From contig NZ_CP015163.1 in the NCBI RefSeq assembly GCF_003312875.1, forward strand, positions 7,564,001 through 7,628,000: DNA of 64,000 bases. The letters are read 5' to 3'. This document shows, piece by piece, positions 26,245 to 34,992 of the stretch (positions are counted from its first letter, which is position 1; each line of letters starts with the position of its first letter). The notes beneath the pieces are model-generated. The model did no database searches. It saw only the letters and a program-made list of their open reading frames with translations, and was not told the DNA's origin. The position numbers were made by a program, and so were the translations under genes. The DNA is from Amycolatopsis albispora (GTDB taxonomy: Bacteria; Actinomycetota; Actinomycetes; Mycobacteriales; Pseudonocardiaceae).

Positions 26245-28059
26245 GTGAGACGACCCGCGCTCGCGCTGCTCGCCGCCCTGCTGCTCGCGCCCGCCGTCCC
26301 GGCCACCGCCGCGCCTGCCACCGGCGAGCTGCGCGTGGACCAGGTCGGCTACGGCACCACCGAAACCAAGGTCGCCTACCTGCTCGGGAAGACCCCTGCC
26401 GAAGGCGTGCCGTTCCGCGTGGTCGACGCACGCGGCAAGACCGTGCACACCGGCCGGACCCCGGCCGCGACCGGCTCGTGGAACCCCGGCCACCCCGCCG
26501 TGCACCCGCTCGACTTCAGCGGGGTGAAGCAGCCGGGGACGTACCGGCTGAAGCTCGGTTCGGCGACCTCACCCGAGTTCCGGATCGGCACCGGGCTGTT
26601 CACCCCGCTCGCCCGCGCCAACAACGAGTTCTTCCAGGCCCAGCGCGACGGCGCCGAGGTCATCCCGGGACGACTCGGCCGCAAGCCCGCGCACCTGGCC
26701 GACCGGCGGGCGACCGTCTACGCGCCACCCGAGTTCGGCGGTGACTTCGGTGACGAGATCCTGGCGCCGCTGAAGCCGATCGGCGGCCCGATCGACGTCG
26801 AAGGCGGCTGGGCCGACGCCGGCGACTACGTCAAGTTCACCTCCAACTCGGCGTATTCGCTGGCGGAGATGGGCTACGCGCTGCGCGGGCGGTACGACCG
26901 CGCGCTCGCCGACGAGGTCCGGTTCGGCCTGCGCTGGCTGGACAAGATGTGGGACGCGCGGACCGGCGTGCTGTACGCGCAGGTCGGCATCGGGACCGGC
27001 AGCGAGAAGTTCGGCTTCCTCGGTGATCACGACGTCTGGCGCCTGCCGGAAGCCGACGACGCGCGGCAGGTCGAGCCGGGGCATCCCGAGTACTTCGTCA
27101 AGCACCGCCCGGTGTTCCCGGCGAACGCGCCGGGTGAGGCGGTCAGCCCGAACCTCGCGGGCCGCGTCGCCGCCGCGTTCGCCTTGGGCGCGCAGGTCGA
27201 ACGCGACAAGAACCTCGCACGCCAGTACCTCGACGAGGCCGCGTCGATCTTCGCCAAGGCCAAGACCACCGGCGTCGGCGAGCTGGTCACCGCCTTCCCG
27301 CATTCCTACTACCCGGAGTCGTCCTGGCGCGACGACCTCGAACTGGGTGCCACTCAGCTCGCGCTCGCGGGGCAGCGCCTCGGCGACCGGCGCGCGAAGG
27401 GCTGGACCGAGCAGGCCGTGCACTGGGCACGCGAGTACATCGCCGGGGACGACCGGAGCACGCTGAACCTCTACGACACGAGCGCGCTCGCACACGCCGA
27501 CCTGGCCAGGTTGGCCCCGCAGGTGCGCGGTGAACTGGTCGCGGACCTGCGCCGCCAGCTCGACGAGGGCGTGGCCGGGGCGCAGGCGAGCCCGTTCCGC
27601 ACGGCGGTGGACCTCACCCAGTTCGACGCCGCCACCAAGAGCTTCGGCTTCGCGGCCACCGCCCGGCTCTACCGCGGGGTCACCGGCGACGGCACCTACG
27701 ACGCGTTCGGCACGCAGCAGCGCAACTTCGCGCTCGGCGCCAACGCGTGGGGTGTGTCGCTGGTGGTCGGCGCGGGCAGCCGGTATCCGAACTGCCCGCA
27801 CCACCAGGTGGCAAATCTGAGCGGGAGTACCGAGCCGGGTGCGCGAATCCTCCACGGCGCGGTGGTCAACGGGCCGAACGGCACAGCCAACTTCGAGGGC
27901 CTCACCCCGCCGGACGGGGCCACGCCGTGCACCAAGCCACTGGCCGCCTTCGACACCCCCGACACCCGCTTCTTCGACGACGTCAGTTCATGGCCGAGTT
28001 CCGAACCGGCCATCGACTTCACTTCCACCGCGCTGCTGGCCTTCACGTTGAGTCCGTAA
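26245..28059 (+). CDS. Secreted glycoside hydrolase family 9 (endoglucanase-type)
   Basis: 604 residues. A Sec signal peptide (RRPALALLAALLLAPAVPAT, cleaved after about residue 27) leads to an Ig-like CelD_N domain (about 30-120) and the GH9 barrel. GGWADAGDYVKF supplies the water-activating aspartates (D191, D194), and SSEPAIDF the catalytic acid E587. GH9 enzymes invert beta-1,4-glucan links, so cellulose or related glucan is the expected substrate. There is no carbohydrate-binding module or dockerin. It is an outlier among housekeeping neighbours and has its own promoter with a palindrome, fitting substrate-controlled expression. Confidence 0.9.
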   Translation: MRRPALALLAALLLAPAVPATAAPATGELRVDQVGYGTTETKVAYLLGKTPAEGVPFRVVDARGKTVHTGRTPAATGSWNPGHPAVHPLDFSGVKQPGTYRLKLGSATSPEFRIGTGLFTPLARANNEFFQAQRDGAEVIPGRLGRKPAHLADRRATVYAPPEFGGDFGDEILAPLKPIGGPIDVEGGWADAGDYVKFTSNSAYSLAEMGYALRGRYDRALADEVRFGLRWLDKMWDARTGVLYAQVGIGTGSEKFGFLGDHDVWRLPEADDARQVEPGHPEYFVKHRPVFPANAPGEAVSPNLAGRVAAAFALGAQVERDKNLARQYLDEAASIFAKAKTTGVGELVTAFPHSYYPESSWRDDLELGATQLALAGQRLGDRRAKGWTEQAVHWAREYIAGDDRSTLNLYDTSALAHADLARLAPQVRGELVADLRRQLDEGVAGAQASPFRTAVDLTQFDAATKSFGFAATARLYRGVTGDGTYDAFGTQQRNFALGANAWGVSLVVGAGSRYPNCPHHQVANLSGSTEPGARILHGAVVNGPNGTANFEGLTPPDGATPCTKPLAAFDTPDTRFFDDVSSWPSSEPAIDFTSTALLAFTLSP

Positions 28060-28062
28060 GCT
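28057..28062 (+). promoter_or_regulatory. -10 box (TAAGCT) overlapping the GH9 stop
   Basis: TAAGCT begins with the TAA stop of the GH9 gene and ends seven bases before GTG 28070; it could give the LOG gene its own leaderless transcript. Confidence 0.35.
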
Positions 28063-28069
28063 CGGTTCG

Positions 28070-28858
28070 GTGACTGAGGAAAACGCAGCGGTGCCCGGCG
28101 AGCAGTACCCGGAGCACCCTCCGGAGAAGCACCGTGGCCCGGTTGTCCTGCGGCGTGAGCGGCGGTCCGAGGCCACCACCACCGACCAGCGGCTGCTGGA
28201 TTCGCGCGGCCCGTCCGACTGGGTGCACACCGACCCGTGGCGGGTGCTGCGCATCCAGGCCGAGTTCGTCGAGGGCTTCGGGGCGCTGGCCGAGGTGCCG
28301 CGCGCGGTGACCGTGTTCGGCTCGGCACGCACCCCGCGTGAGCACCCGGAATACGAGCTGGGTCGCAAGATCGGCGGTGCGCTGGCCAGCGCCGGGTTCG
28401 CCACCATCACCGGTGGCGGGCCCGGTTCGATGGAGGCGGTCAACCGCGGCGCGTCCGAGGCGGGCGGGTTCTCCATCGGGCTCGGCATCGAGCTGCCGTT
28501 CGAGCAGGGCCTGAACCCGTGGGTCGATCTCGGCGTGAACTTCCGGTACTTCTTCACCCGCAAGACCATGTTCATCAAGTACTCGCAGGCCTTCATCTGC
28601 CTGCCCGGCGGGTTCGGCACGCTCGACGAGCTGTTCGAGGCGCTGACCCTGGTGCAGACCAAGAAGGTGACCAAGTTCCCGGTGGTGCTCTTCGGCACCG
28701 AGTACTGGGGCGGCCTGTACGACTGGATCGCGAAAACCCTGTTGCGCGAGGGCAAGATCGGGCAGAAGGATCTGGACCTGCTGTACCTCACCGACGACGT
28801 GGACGACGCGGTGGCCGTGGTGCAGGAGGCGTACAAGGCATGGGAGGAAGCCCACTAG
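28070..28858 (+). CDS. LOG family protein (TIGR00730), long form
   Basis: 262 residues. [30 protein letters not shown] and [13 protein letters not shown] are the nucleotide-binding and phosphoribohydrolase motifs of the LOG family, once mislabelled lysine decarboxylase. These enzymes release adenine-type bases from nucleoside 5'-monophosphates, including cytokinin precursors. The first 60 residues are a charged extension absent from short LOG proteins. Its TAG stop shares a base with the next gene's GTG. Two adjacent LOG paralogues suggest duplication. Confidence 0.9.
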   Translation: MTEENAAVPGEQYPEHPPEKHRGPVVLRRERRSEATTTDQRLLDSRGPSDWVHTDPWRVLRIQAEFVEGFGALAEVPRAVTVFGSARTPREHPEYELGRKIGGALASAGFATITGGGPGSMEAVNRGASEAGGFSIGLGIELPFEQGLNPWVDLGVNFRYFFTRKTMFIKYSQAFICLPGGFGTLDELFEALTLVQTKKVTKFPVVLFGTEYWGGLYDWIAKTLLREGKIGQKDLDLLYLTDDVDDAVAVVQEAYKAWEEAH

Positions 28859-29439
28859 TGAAGCGGGTCTGCGTGTTCTGCGGTTCCTCGCCCGGCAAGG
28901 GCACGGTCTACACCGAGCAGGCGGCCGCACTGGGGAAGCTGCTGGCCGAGCGCGGGATCGGGCTGGTCTACGGCGGCGCGAGCGTGGGCACCATGGGCGT
29001 GGTCGCCGACGCCGCGCTGGCCGCGGGCGGCGAGGTGATCGGCGTGATCCCCGGGCACCTGATGGACGCCGAGGTCGGGCACCACGGGCTGACCGAGCTG
29101 CACGTGGTCGCCACGATGCACGAGCGCAAGGCGAAGATGGCCGAGCTGTCCGACGGTTTCCTGGCGCTGCCGGGTGGCGCTGGCACGCTCGAGGAGCTGT
29201 TCGAGGTGTGGACCTGGGCGCAGCTGGGCCTGCACGCGAAACCGCTGGGCCTGGTGGACGTCGCGGGGTACTTCCAGCCGCTGCGGCAGTTCGTCGACCA
29301 CATGGTGGACGAGGGCTTCCTGCGGCCGCAGCACCGCGAAATGGTGTCGGTGGACCCGGATCCGCGGGTGCTGCTGGAGATCTTCGAGTCCCACAACGGC
29401 GTGGCCGTGAACAAGTGGACCGGTCAGACGCCGAACTGA
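28858..29439 (+). CDS. LOG family protein, short form
   Basis: 193 residues. [34 protein letters not shown] and [17 protein letters not shown] are the complete LOG motif set, with the catalytic arginine in MHERKAKM. It matches Rv1205 of M. tuberculosis, for which cytokinin-forming activity is reported. GTG 28858 overlaps the previous stop by one base, and GGGAGGAAG lies at 28842-28850. The last 16 bases overlap the convergent lipoprotein gene. Confidence 0.92.
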   Translation: MKRVCVFCGSSPGKGTVYTEQAAALGKLLAERGIGLVYGGASVGTMGVVADAALAAGGEVIGVIPGHLMDAEVGHHGLTELHVVATMHERKAKMAELSDGFLALPGGAGTLEELFEVWTWAQLGLHAKPLGLVDVAGYFQPLRQFVDHMVDEGFLRPQHREMVSVDPDPRVLLEIFESHNGVAVNKWTGQTPN

Positions 29440-30053
29440 TAGATGCTCGGCAGCCCGGCCACCGGCAGGCAGGCGGTCTCCGCGCCGAAGCAGACTTCGG
29501 TGCGGCTGAGGTCGATCTGCGCCGGCACGTCGGCGAAGGCGGGCACGTAGTACGCGACGCCCTCGCGCAACAGGGTGTCCGCCGCCGAGGCCAGGCCTTC
29601 GCGTAGCACGCCGGAATCCGCGCGTGCCTTGGGTTCCGGGGCGAAGGTGCCGAACGCGATGAACCGCGCGGCGCAGTCGTTCGCCGAGACCGGGGCGCAG
29701 GCGCCGTTGCTCGGGAAGCGCACCGAGGTGGGGAGCACGGCGTCGCCGGTCACCGCCGCGGGGAGTTCGGAGATGCGCAGGACCACCCCGAGCGTGGTGC
29801 GGCCGGTGGTCTCCGGCCTGCCGCGGAAGCGGGTGCTGGTGCCCTGCGCGACGCCCTGCGCCACAAAACCGGGGGCGCGGTAGGCGGGTCCGCTCGCCGC
29901 GGGCAGCGTCCGGACCGGCATCGGTTCGGGTGGCCGGGTCGTGGTGGTCGCGGGCGCGCTGGGCGCACCGGGCGCCGCCGGGCCGGATCCGCAGCCGGCC
30001 AGCAGGGCGGCCGTGCAGAAACCGGCCAGCCGTCTTCGGTGTCGATGCTCCAT
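29424..30053 (-). CDS. Secreted lipoprotein, function unknown
   Basis: 209 residues. [21 protein letters not shown] is a lipoprotein signal with lipobox LLAGC. A low-complexity Pro/Thr linker ([12 protein letters not shown]) precedes a globular part of about 150 residues with two Cys pairs ([11 protein letters not shown] and VCFGAETAC). No known domain was recognised. ATG 30053 is used. It faces gpgS across 69 bases and overlaps the LOG gene by 16 bases at its 3' end. Confidence 0.8.
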   Translation of the reverse strand: MEHRHRRRLAGFCTAALLAGCGSGPAAPGAPSAPATTTTRPPEPMPVRTLPAASGPAYRAPGFVAQGVAQGTSTRFRGRPETTGRTTLGVVLRISELPAAVTGDAVLPTSVRFPSNGACAPVSANDCAARFIAFGTFAPEPKARADSGVLREGLASAADTLLREGVAYYVPAFADVPAQIDLSRTEVCFGAETACLPVAGLPSIYQFGV

Positions 30054-30110
30054 GCCGGTGCAGACGGTACCGCCGGAAGGCCCCTGACCGGGGTAACGTT
30101 TCGGGCGCCA

Positions 30111-30116
30111 TAGGGT
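30111..30116 (+). promoter_or_regulatory. -10 box (TAGGGT) for leaderless gpgS
   Basis: TAGGGT ends exactly six bases before ATG 30123 (spacer GTACTC), so the transcript should start at the start codon. Confidence 0.55.
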
Positions 30117-30122
30117 GTACTC

Positions 30123-31070
30123 ATGAGTAGTCTCCAGACCTGGCAGGACCCCCGGTGGTCGGCCGGGGAGCTGGCCGAGGCCAAGGGCGAGCGCACGGTT
30201 TCGGTGGTGCTGCCCGCGCTGGACGAGGCCGAGACGGTCGGCGGGGTGGTCGCTTCGGTGCTGCCGCACGTCGGTCCGCTGGTGGACGAACTCGTCGTGG
30301 TCGACTCCGGTTCGACCGACAACACCGCCGAGGTCGCCGCCCGCGCCGGGGCGCGCGTGGTGCGGCGCGAGGACGTGCTGCCGGAGCTGCCGCCGTGGCC
30401 CGGCAAGGGTGAGGTGCTCTGGCGCGCGCTCGCCGCCACCACCGGTGATCTGGTGGTCTACCTCGACTCCGACCTGGTCGATCCCGATCCGGCGTTTGTG
30501 CCCGCGTTGCTCGGGCCACTGCTCACCACGTCGGGTGTGCACCTGGTCAAGGGCTTCTACCGCCGTCCGCTGCGCCTGGAGACCACCGAGCTGGGCACCG
30601 GCGGCGGCCGGGTCACCGAGCTGCTCGCGCGCCCGCTGCTGTCCGCGTTGCGCCCGCAGCTGTCCGGCCTGGTCCAGCCGCTCGGCGGCGAGTACGCGGC
30701 CACCCGTGAATTCCTCGAGTCGGTGCCGTTCGCCGCCGGGTACGGGGTGGAGATCGGTCTGCTGCTCGACGCCGAGTCGCGGTACGGCGTGGAGGCGCTC
30801 GCGCAGGTCAATCTCGGGGTGCGCAAGCATCGCAACCGGTCACTGCTGCAGCTGGGCGTGATGGCGCGGCAGATCCTCGGCACCGCGCTCGCCCGCTGCG
30901 GCATCGAGCAGGCCGGCGGGGAGCTGACCCAGTTCGTCCAGGTCTCCGGGGAGTGGCTGCCCGACGTCACCGACGTGCTGGTCGCGGACCGGCCGCCGAT
31001 GCTCGAAGCCGCTCGTGCCGGCGAGGTCGTGCGTGGCCAGCACCACGGTGGCCCCGGGACACGCCCGTAG
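30123..31070 (+). CDS. gpgS: Glucosyl-3-phosphoglycerate synthase
   Basis: 315 residues, GT81 family. It transfers glucose from UDP-glucose to 3-phosphoglycerate, the first step of methylglucose lipopolysaccharide and glucosylglycerate synthesis. VSVVLPALDEAETVGGVV opens the GT-A fold, VYLDSDLVDP is the DXD metal site, and LGGEYAATREFLESVPFAAG the acceptor region. Homology ends near VADRPPM; the remaining 20 or so residues are read from sequence that also encodes the end of cydC on the other strand. It matches Rv1208 in synteny. Confidence 0.93.
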   Translation: MSSLQTWQDPRWSAGELAEAKGERTVSVVLPALDEAETVGGVVASVLPHVGPLVDELVVVDSGSTDNTAEVAARAGARVVRREDVLPELPPWPGKGEVLWRALAATTGDLVVYLDSDLVDPDPAFVPALLGPLLTTSGVHLVKGFYRRPLRLETTELGTGGGRVTELLARPLLSALRPQLSGLVQPLGGEYAATREFLESVPFAAGYGVEIGLLLDAESRYGVEALAQVNLGVRKHRNRSLLQLGVMARQILGTALARCGIEQAGGELTQFVQVSGEWLPDVTDVLVADRPPMLEAARAGEVVRGQHHGGPGTRP

Positions 31071-32483
31071 CACCCCGTCGAGCACACGCCGGGCGTGTGC
31101 CGGATCGAGCCCTTCGGTCGGTTCGTCGAGGATCAGCACGCGTGGCTGGGCCAGTACCGCGCGCGCCAGCGCCAGGCGACGTCGTTGCCCGCCGGAGAGC
31201 GTGGTCGCGTCGAGTTCCCAGTCGCAGTCCAGATCGGCGGCCTCGCAGGCGCGGCGCAGTTCGCCGTCACTGGCTTCGGGTGCGGCCAGCAGCAGGTTTT
31301 CCTTGACGCTGAACCGGAAGATGTGTGCGTGCGCGGTGGCGCCGCTGACGATCCGGGGGAGCTGCCCCGGGTCGAATTCGCTGAGCGGACGCCCGTTCGC
31401 GGTGACTTCGCCCGCCTGCGGTTCGAGCAGGCCGAGCAGGACGTGCAGCACGGTGGTTTTGCCCGAACCGCTCGGCCCGACCAACGCGACCCGGCTGCCC
31501 GGCGGCAGGTCCAGGTCCACCAGCGGCAGGTCGCGCGCGGTCGCCCCGGTCAGCCGCAGGTGCACCGGGCCGTCGGTCGCGTCGGCGGTACCGGGTTCGG
31601 GAGCCGGTTCGGCCAGCAGCACGCGCAACCGCCTGATCGACGCGCGTGCCTCGACCCAGCGCTGGGCGGCCGCGGGCAGCGGCAGCACCACCTCGAACGC
31701 GGCCAGCGCGCCGAGCGCGAGCGCGGCGGTCATCGGCGTGGACACCCCCGCGACCAGGCAGATGACCAGCGTGGTGCCGAGTTGCAGGGCCACCCCGGCG
31801 GCCGCGAGCGCGGGCACCCAGCGGGAGCGCTCGGTGGCGGCGAGTTCGCCGACGGCCGTCGAAGCCTTGTCCAGCGCGCGTTCTTCGGCACCGTAGGCAA
31901 GCAGTTCTTCCGCGCCCCGGACCAGGACAACGGCGTGCTCACCGACAGCCGCCCGCGCCGGGGCGCTCCGATCCGCGGCCTTCGTGGTCAGCCGGGCACA
32001 GCACCACGGCAGCAGGACACCGCCGAGGACCAGCCCGGTGGCCAGCGCGACCGCGGCTGGTGGTGAGAAGAACGCGCTGACCAGCACCGCGATCGACCCG
32101 GTCAAGGCGGCCACCCCGGCGGGCAGCAGGCAGCGCAGCACGGCGTCCTGCGCGGCGTCCACATCGGACACCACCCGCGCGAGCAGGTCGGCGTCGGAGG
32201 CGCGCTGGTCGCGGTGGGGCAGCAGCGCGCGGTACACCCGCGCCCGCACCTCGCCGATCGCCGACAGCACCACCTCGTGCCCGGCAAGGCGTTCGGCGTA
32301 ACGCAGCGAACCACGCAGGAGCGCCAGCGTGCGCACGGCGACGATGGCCACGGTCAGCGCGGTGATCGGCGGGTGCTCGGCCGCGCGCAGCAGCAACCAC
32401 GCCGCGATGCCCATCAACGCGAGCCCGGCGAGTTCGGCGGCCGTGGCGAGCAGGGCCGCCCAGAACAGTTTGCTCAGACGCAT
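30840..32483 (-). CDS. cydC: Thiol reductant ABC exporter subunit CydC
   Basis: 547 residues. Membrane helices fill residues about 1-300; the ATPase follows with GPSGSGKTT (Walker A), LSGGQRRRLALARA (signature), VLILDEPTEGLD (Walker B) and the H-loop histidine in LATHD. With CydD it exports cysteine or glutathione, needed to assemble cytochrome bd. After LATHD the usual beta strand and final helix are missing: the last 60 residues are antisense to gpgS and look non-native. Overlap with gpgS is 231 bases tail to tail. It starts ten bases inside cydD. Confidence 0.88.
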   Translation of the reverse strand: MRLSKLFWAALLATAAELAGLALMGIAAWLLLRAAEHPPITALTVAIVAVRTLALLRGSLRYAERLAGHEVVLSAIGEVRARVYRALLPHRDQRASDADLLARVVSDVDAAQDAVLRCLLPAGVAALTGSIAVLVSAFFSPPAAVALATGLVLGGVLLPWCCARLTTKAADRSAPARAAVGEHAVVLVRGAEELLAYGAEERALDKASTAVGELAATERSRWVPALAAAGVALQLGTTLVICLVAGVSTPMTAALALGALAAFEVVLPLPAAAQRWVEARASIRRLRVLLAEPAPEPGTADATDGPVHLRLTGATARDLPLVDLDLPPGSRVALVGPSGSGKTTVLHVLLGLLEPQAGEVTANGRPLSEFDPGQLPRIVSGATAHAHIFRFSVKENLLLAAPEASDGELRRACEAADLDCDWELDATTLSGGQRRRLALARAVLAQPRVLILDEPTEGLDPAHARRVLDGVLRACPGATVVLATHDLAGTSGFEHRRPVRDQHVGDVGQPLPGDLDELGQLPAGLLDAAAGERGAEDLPRHHAQLQQ

Positions 32484-34024
32484 GTTTTCTCCCGCAGAAG
32501 ACCGTGTCGTAGTTCGACCACACGCGTGGCCAGCCGGGTCATCGCGGGCCGGTGTGCGACCAGGACCGCGGTCCGCCCGTCGAGCAGTTTCGCCGCGGTG
32601 CGCAGGATCGCGGCTTCCGTGGCGGTGTCCAGGTGGGCGGTCGGCTCGTCGAACAGCAGCAGGTCGGCGTGTGGGCGCATGAGTGCGCGGGCCAGGCCGA
32701 CGCGCTGGCGTTGCCCGGAGGACAGCCCGGTCGCGCGGTCGAAGTCGATCTCCGCGGCCTTCGCGGCGGCCGCCACGTCACCTTCGGCGCCCAGGCTGAT
32801 GTTCTCGTGCAGGCTGCCGGGAAAGATCGTCGGCTGCTGCGGCACCCACGCCAGCTGCGCGCGCCACGCGGTCAGGTCGAGGTCACGCAGGTCGACGCCG
32901 TCGACCAGGACGCGGCCCGCGGTCGGCTGGACAAAGCCGAGCAACACCGCGAGCAGGGTGCTCTTGCCCGAGCCGCTCGGCCCGACCAGCGCCAGTCGCT
33001 CGCCGGGCCTGATCGTCAGATCCACATCGGACAGTGCATTGTGGTCGCGGTCCGGGTAGCGCACGGTGACGCCTTCGAGCCGGATCTCGCCGGTGCTCGG
33101 GATTCTGGTGCCGCTCGGGTGTGCTTGCGGGAGGGTGCGCACCTCCTCCAGGATCGCCAGTCCTTCCGCGCTCGCGTGGAACTTGGCGCCCGCCGCGCGC
33201 AACGGCAGGTACGCCTCGGGCGCCAGGAGCAGGATCACCAGCGCGGTCTGCGCGCCGATTCCGCCGCCGAGCAACCGCAACCCGACCGGTACGGCGACCA
33301 GCGCCACGGACAGCGTCGCCACCAGCTCCAGCACCAGCGCGGACAGGAAGGCGACCCGCAGCGTGCGCATGGTCGCGTTCGCGTGGGCGTCAGCCATCCG
33401 CCGCACGGTCTCCACCTGCGCCTTGGCCCGGCCGAACACCTTCAACGTCGGCAATCCGGTGACCACGTCCAGGAAGTGACCGCCCAAAGTGGACAGCAGC
33501 CGCCACTGGCGATCGGTGCGGTCGCGGGTGTGCGCGCCGACCAGCGCGGCGAACACCGGGATCAGCGGCAGCGTGACGGCCACCGTCAACCCCGCCACCA
33601 AGTCCGCGCTGACCAGCCGCACCAGCACGGCGAGCGGGATGACCACCGAGCCGATGAGTTTCGGCAGGTACTCGGCGAAGTAGCCGTGCACGCCGTCGAT
33701 GCCGCGGGTGACCAGCGTGGCCGTGCGCCCGGCGTCGCGCGTGCCCAGCGAGCGGGCGAGCACGCGGTTGCGCAGCGTGGTCTTGGCCGTGGTGGTGTAC
33801 CGGTCGGCGACCGCGCCGCCGAGCCAGGTCAGCGCGGCCCGGCCGAGCACGGCGCCGCCGAGTGCCGCTGCCGTGCCCGCCGCCGGGGCGGTGAGCAGGG
33901 TGGCCAGCAGCTCGGCCTGCACCAGGATCGCGGCGGCGGTCACCGCGCCCAGCACCCCCAGTGCGGCCAGGTAACGCGAGAAGCCGGGCAGTTCCTCGCG
34001 CAGGCGCGGATCGATCGGGCGCAT
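32474..34024 (-). CDS. cydD: Thiol reductant ABC exporter subunit CydD
   Basis: 516 residues. Six membrane helices in the first 300 residues, then GPSGSGKSTLL (Walker A), the Q-loop in AWVPQQPTIFPGS, LSSGQRQRVGLARAL (signature with Ser for the first Gly), DLLLFDEPTAHLD (Walker B) and VAHRPAM (H-loop). It pairs with CydC as a heterodimeric exporter of reduced thiols to the outside of the membrane. A GAGAGG lies before ATG 34024. It follows cydB by 12 bases; the order cydA-cydB-cydD-cydC is the common actinobacterial operon. Confidence 0.92.
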   Translation of the reverse strand: MRPIDPRLREELPGFSRYLAALGVLGAVTAAAILVQAELLATLLTAPAAGTAAALGGAVLGRAALTWLGGAVADRYTTTAKTTLRNRVLARSLGTRDAGRTATLVTRGIDGVHGYFAEYLPKLIGSVVIPLAVLVRLVSADLVAGLTVAVTLPLIPVFAALVGAHTRDRTDRQWRLLSTLGGHFLDVVTGLPTLKVFGRAKAQVETVRRMADAHANATMRTLRVAFLSALVLELVATLSVALVAVPVGLRLLGGGIGAQTALVILLLAPEAYLPLRAAGAKFHASAEGLAILEEVRTLPQAHPSGTRIPSTGEIRLEGVTVRYPDRDHNALSDVDLTIRPGERLALVGPSGSGKSTLLAVLLGFVQPTAGRVLVDGVDLRDLDLTAWRAQLAWVPQQPTIFPGSLHENISLGAEGDVAAAAKAAEIDFDRATGLSSGQRQRVGLARALMRPHADLLLFDEPTAHLDTATEAAILRTAAKLLDGRTAVLVAHRPAMTRLATRVVELRHGLLREKTCV

Positions 34025-34036
34025 CAGTGACCTCTC

Positions 34037-34990
34037 TCAGAAGTGCAGCAGCGTGCGGTCGCCGACCGGCCGCCGGTTCGCCCGCCAGGTCAGCCACTGC
34101 ACCAGCACCACCACGGCGACGGCGGGTACCGCGACGAAGGTGAGCAGCCGCAGCGTGCCGGGTGACGCGGCGGACTGGCTGATGTCCAGCGACAGCAACA
34201 GGTACGGGAAGCGCAGCGTTCCGGCGAGCACCACGGGCAGCACCGCCAGCACCATCGACCCGGCGAGCGCGACCCTCGGCGACCCCAGCCAGGTCACGGC
34301 CAGTGCCGCGACCGCCGCGGCCAGCACCAGCAGCGCGGGCCATGCGCGGTCCACAGTGGACATGATCGGCGACAGGGCCGTCCACCCGGCCACCACCGCG
34401 ACCCACACCGCCACCAGCGGAACCAGCCGCCGTGCCAGGGACCGCCCCTTCGCCGCCAACGCCGCGTCACCGCGAACGGCCAGGAAGTTCGCGCCGTGCA
34501 AGGCGAACAACGCGACGAACCCGAGTCCCCACAGCAACGAGAACGGATCGGCCACCGGCACCGGCCCGGTGGCGGGCAGGCCGCGCACCAGGTTCCCGAA
34601 GAACACGCCCCAGGCCGCGGTGGTGACCAGCGCACCGCCGGTGACCAGCAGGTCCCAGCTCCCGCGGCCTGCCCCCGGCCGCCTGCTCCGCAACTGCACG
34701 GCGGCGGTGAAGGTGATCAACCCCAGCAACATGGCCACCACGACCAGGTAGTTCTGCTTGAACACCTTGCCCTCCAGCAACGGGAACGCGCCGAAGAGCA
34801 GGCCGACCGCGGCCACCAGCCACACCTCGTTGCCCAGGAAGAACGGGCCGACCGAGCCGAGCGCGCGGCGGCGCTCCGGTTCGTCGCGGCCCACCGCACG
34901 CAGCAGCAGGCCGACGCCGTAGTCGTACCCGGCGAGCGCGAAGTACCCGCAGAGCAGCAGGCCGAGCAGGCACCAGAAGAAGATTTCCAC
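34037..34990 (-). CDS. cydB: Cytochrome bd oxidase subunit II
   Basis: 317 residues, about eight to nine membrane helices. EIFFWCLLGLLLCGYFALAGYDYGVGLL is the characteristic first helix (residues 2-29), and GPFFLGNEVWLV the conserved second-helix region. It forms the quinol oxidase with CydA, reducing oxygen to water without pumping protons. GTG 34990 starts two bases after the cydA stop; the frame upstream is open but not homologous. It is slightly shorter than the M. tuberculosis protein. Confidence 0.92.
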   Translation of the reverse strand: MEIFFWCLLGLLLCGYFALAGYDYGVGLLLRAVGRDEPERRRALGSVGPFFLGNEVWLVAAVGLLFGAFPLLEGKVFKQNYLVVVAMLLGLITFTAAVQLRSRRPGAGRGSWDLLVTGGALVTTAAWGVFFGNLVRGLPATGPVPVADPFSLLWGLGFVALFALHGANFLAVRGDAALAAKGRSLARRLVPLVAVWVAVVAGWTALSPIMSTVDRAWPALLVLAAAVAALAVTWLGSPRVALAGSMVLAVLPVVLAGTLRFPYLLLSLDISQSAASPGTLRLLTFVAVPAVAVVVLVQWLTWRANRRPVGDRTLLHF

Positions 34991-34992
34991 GA

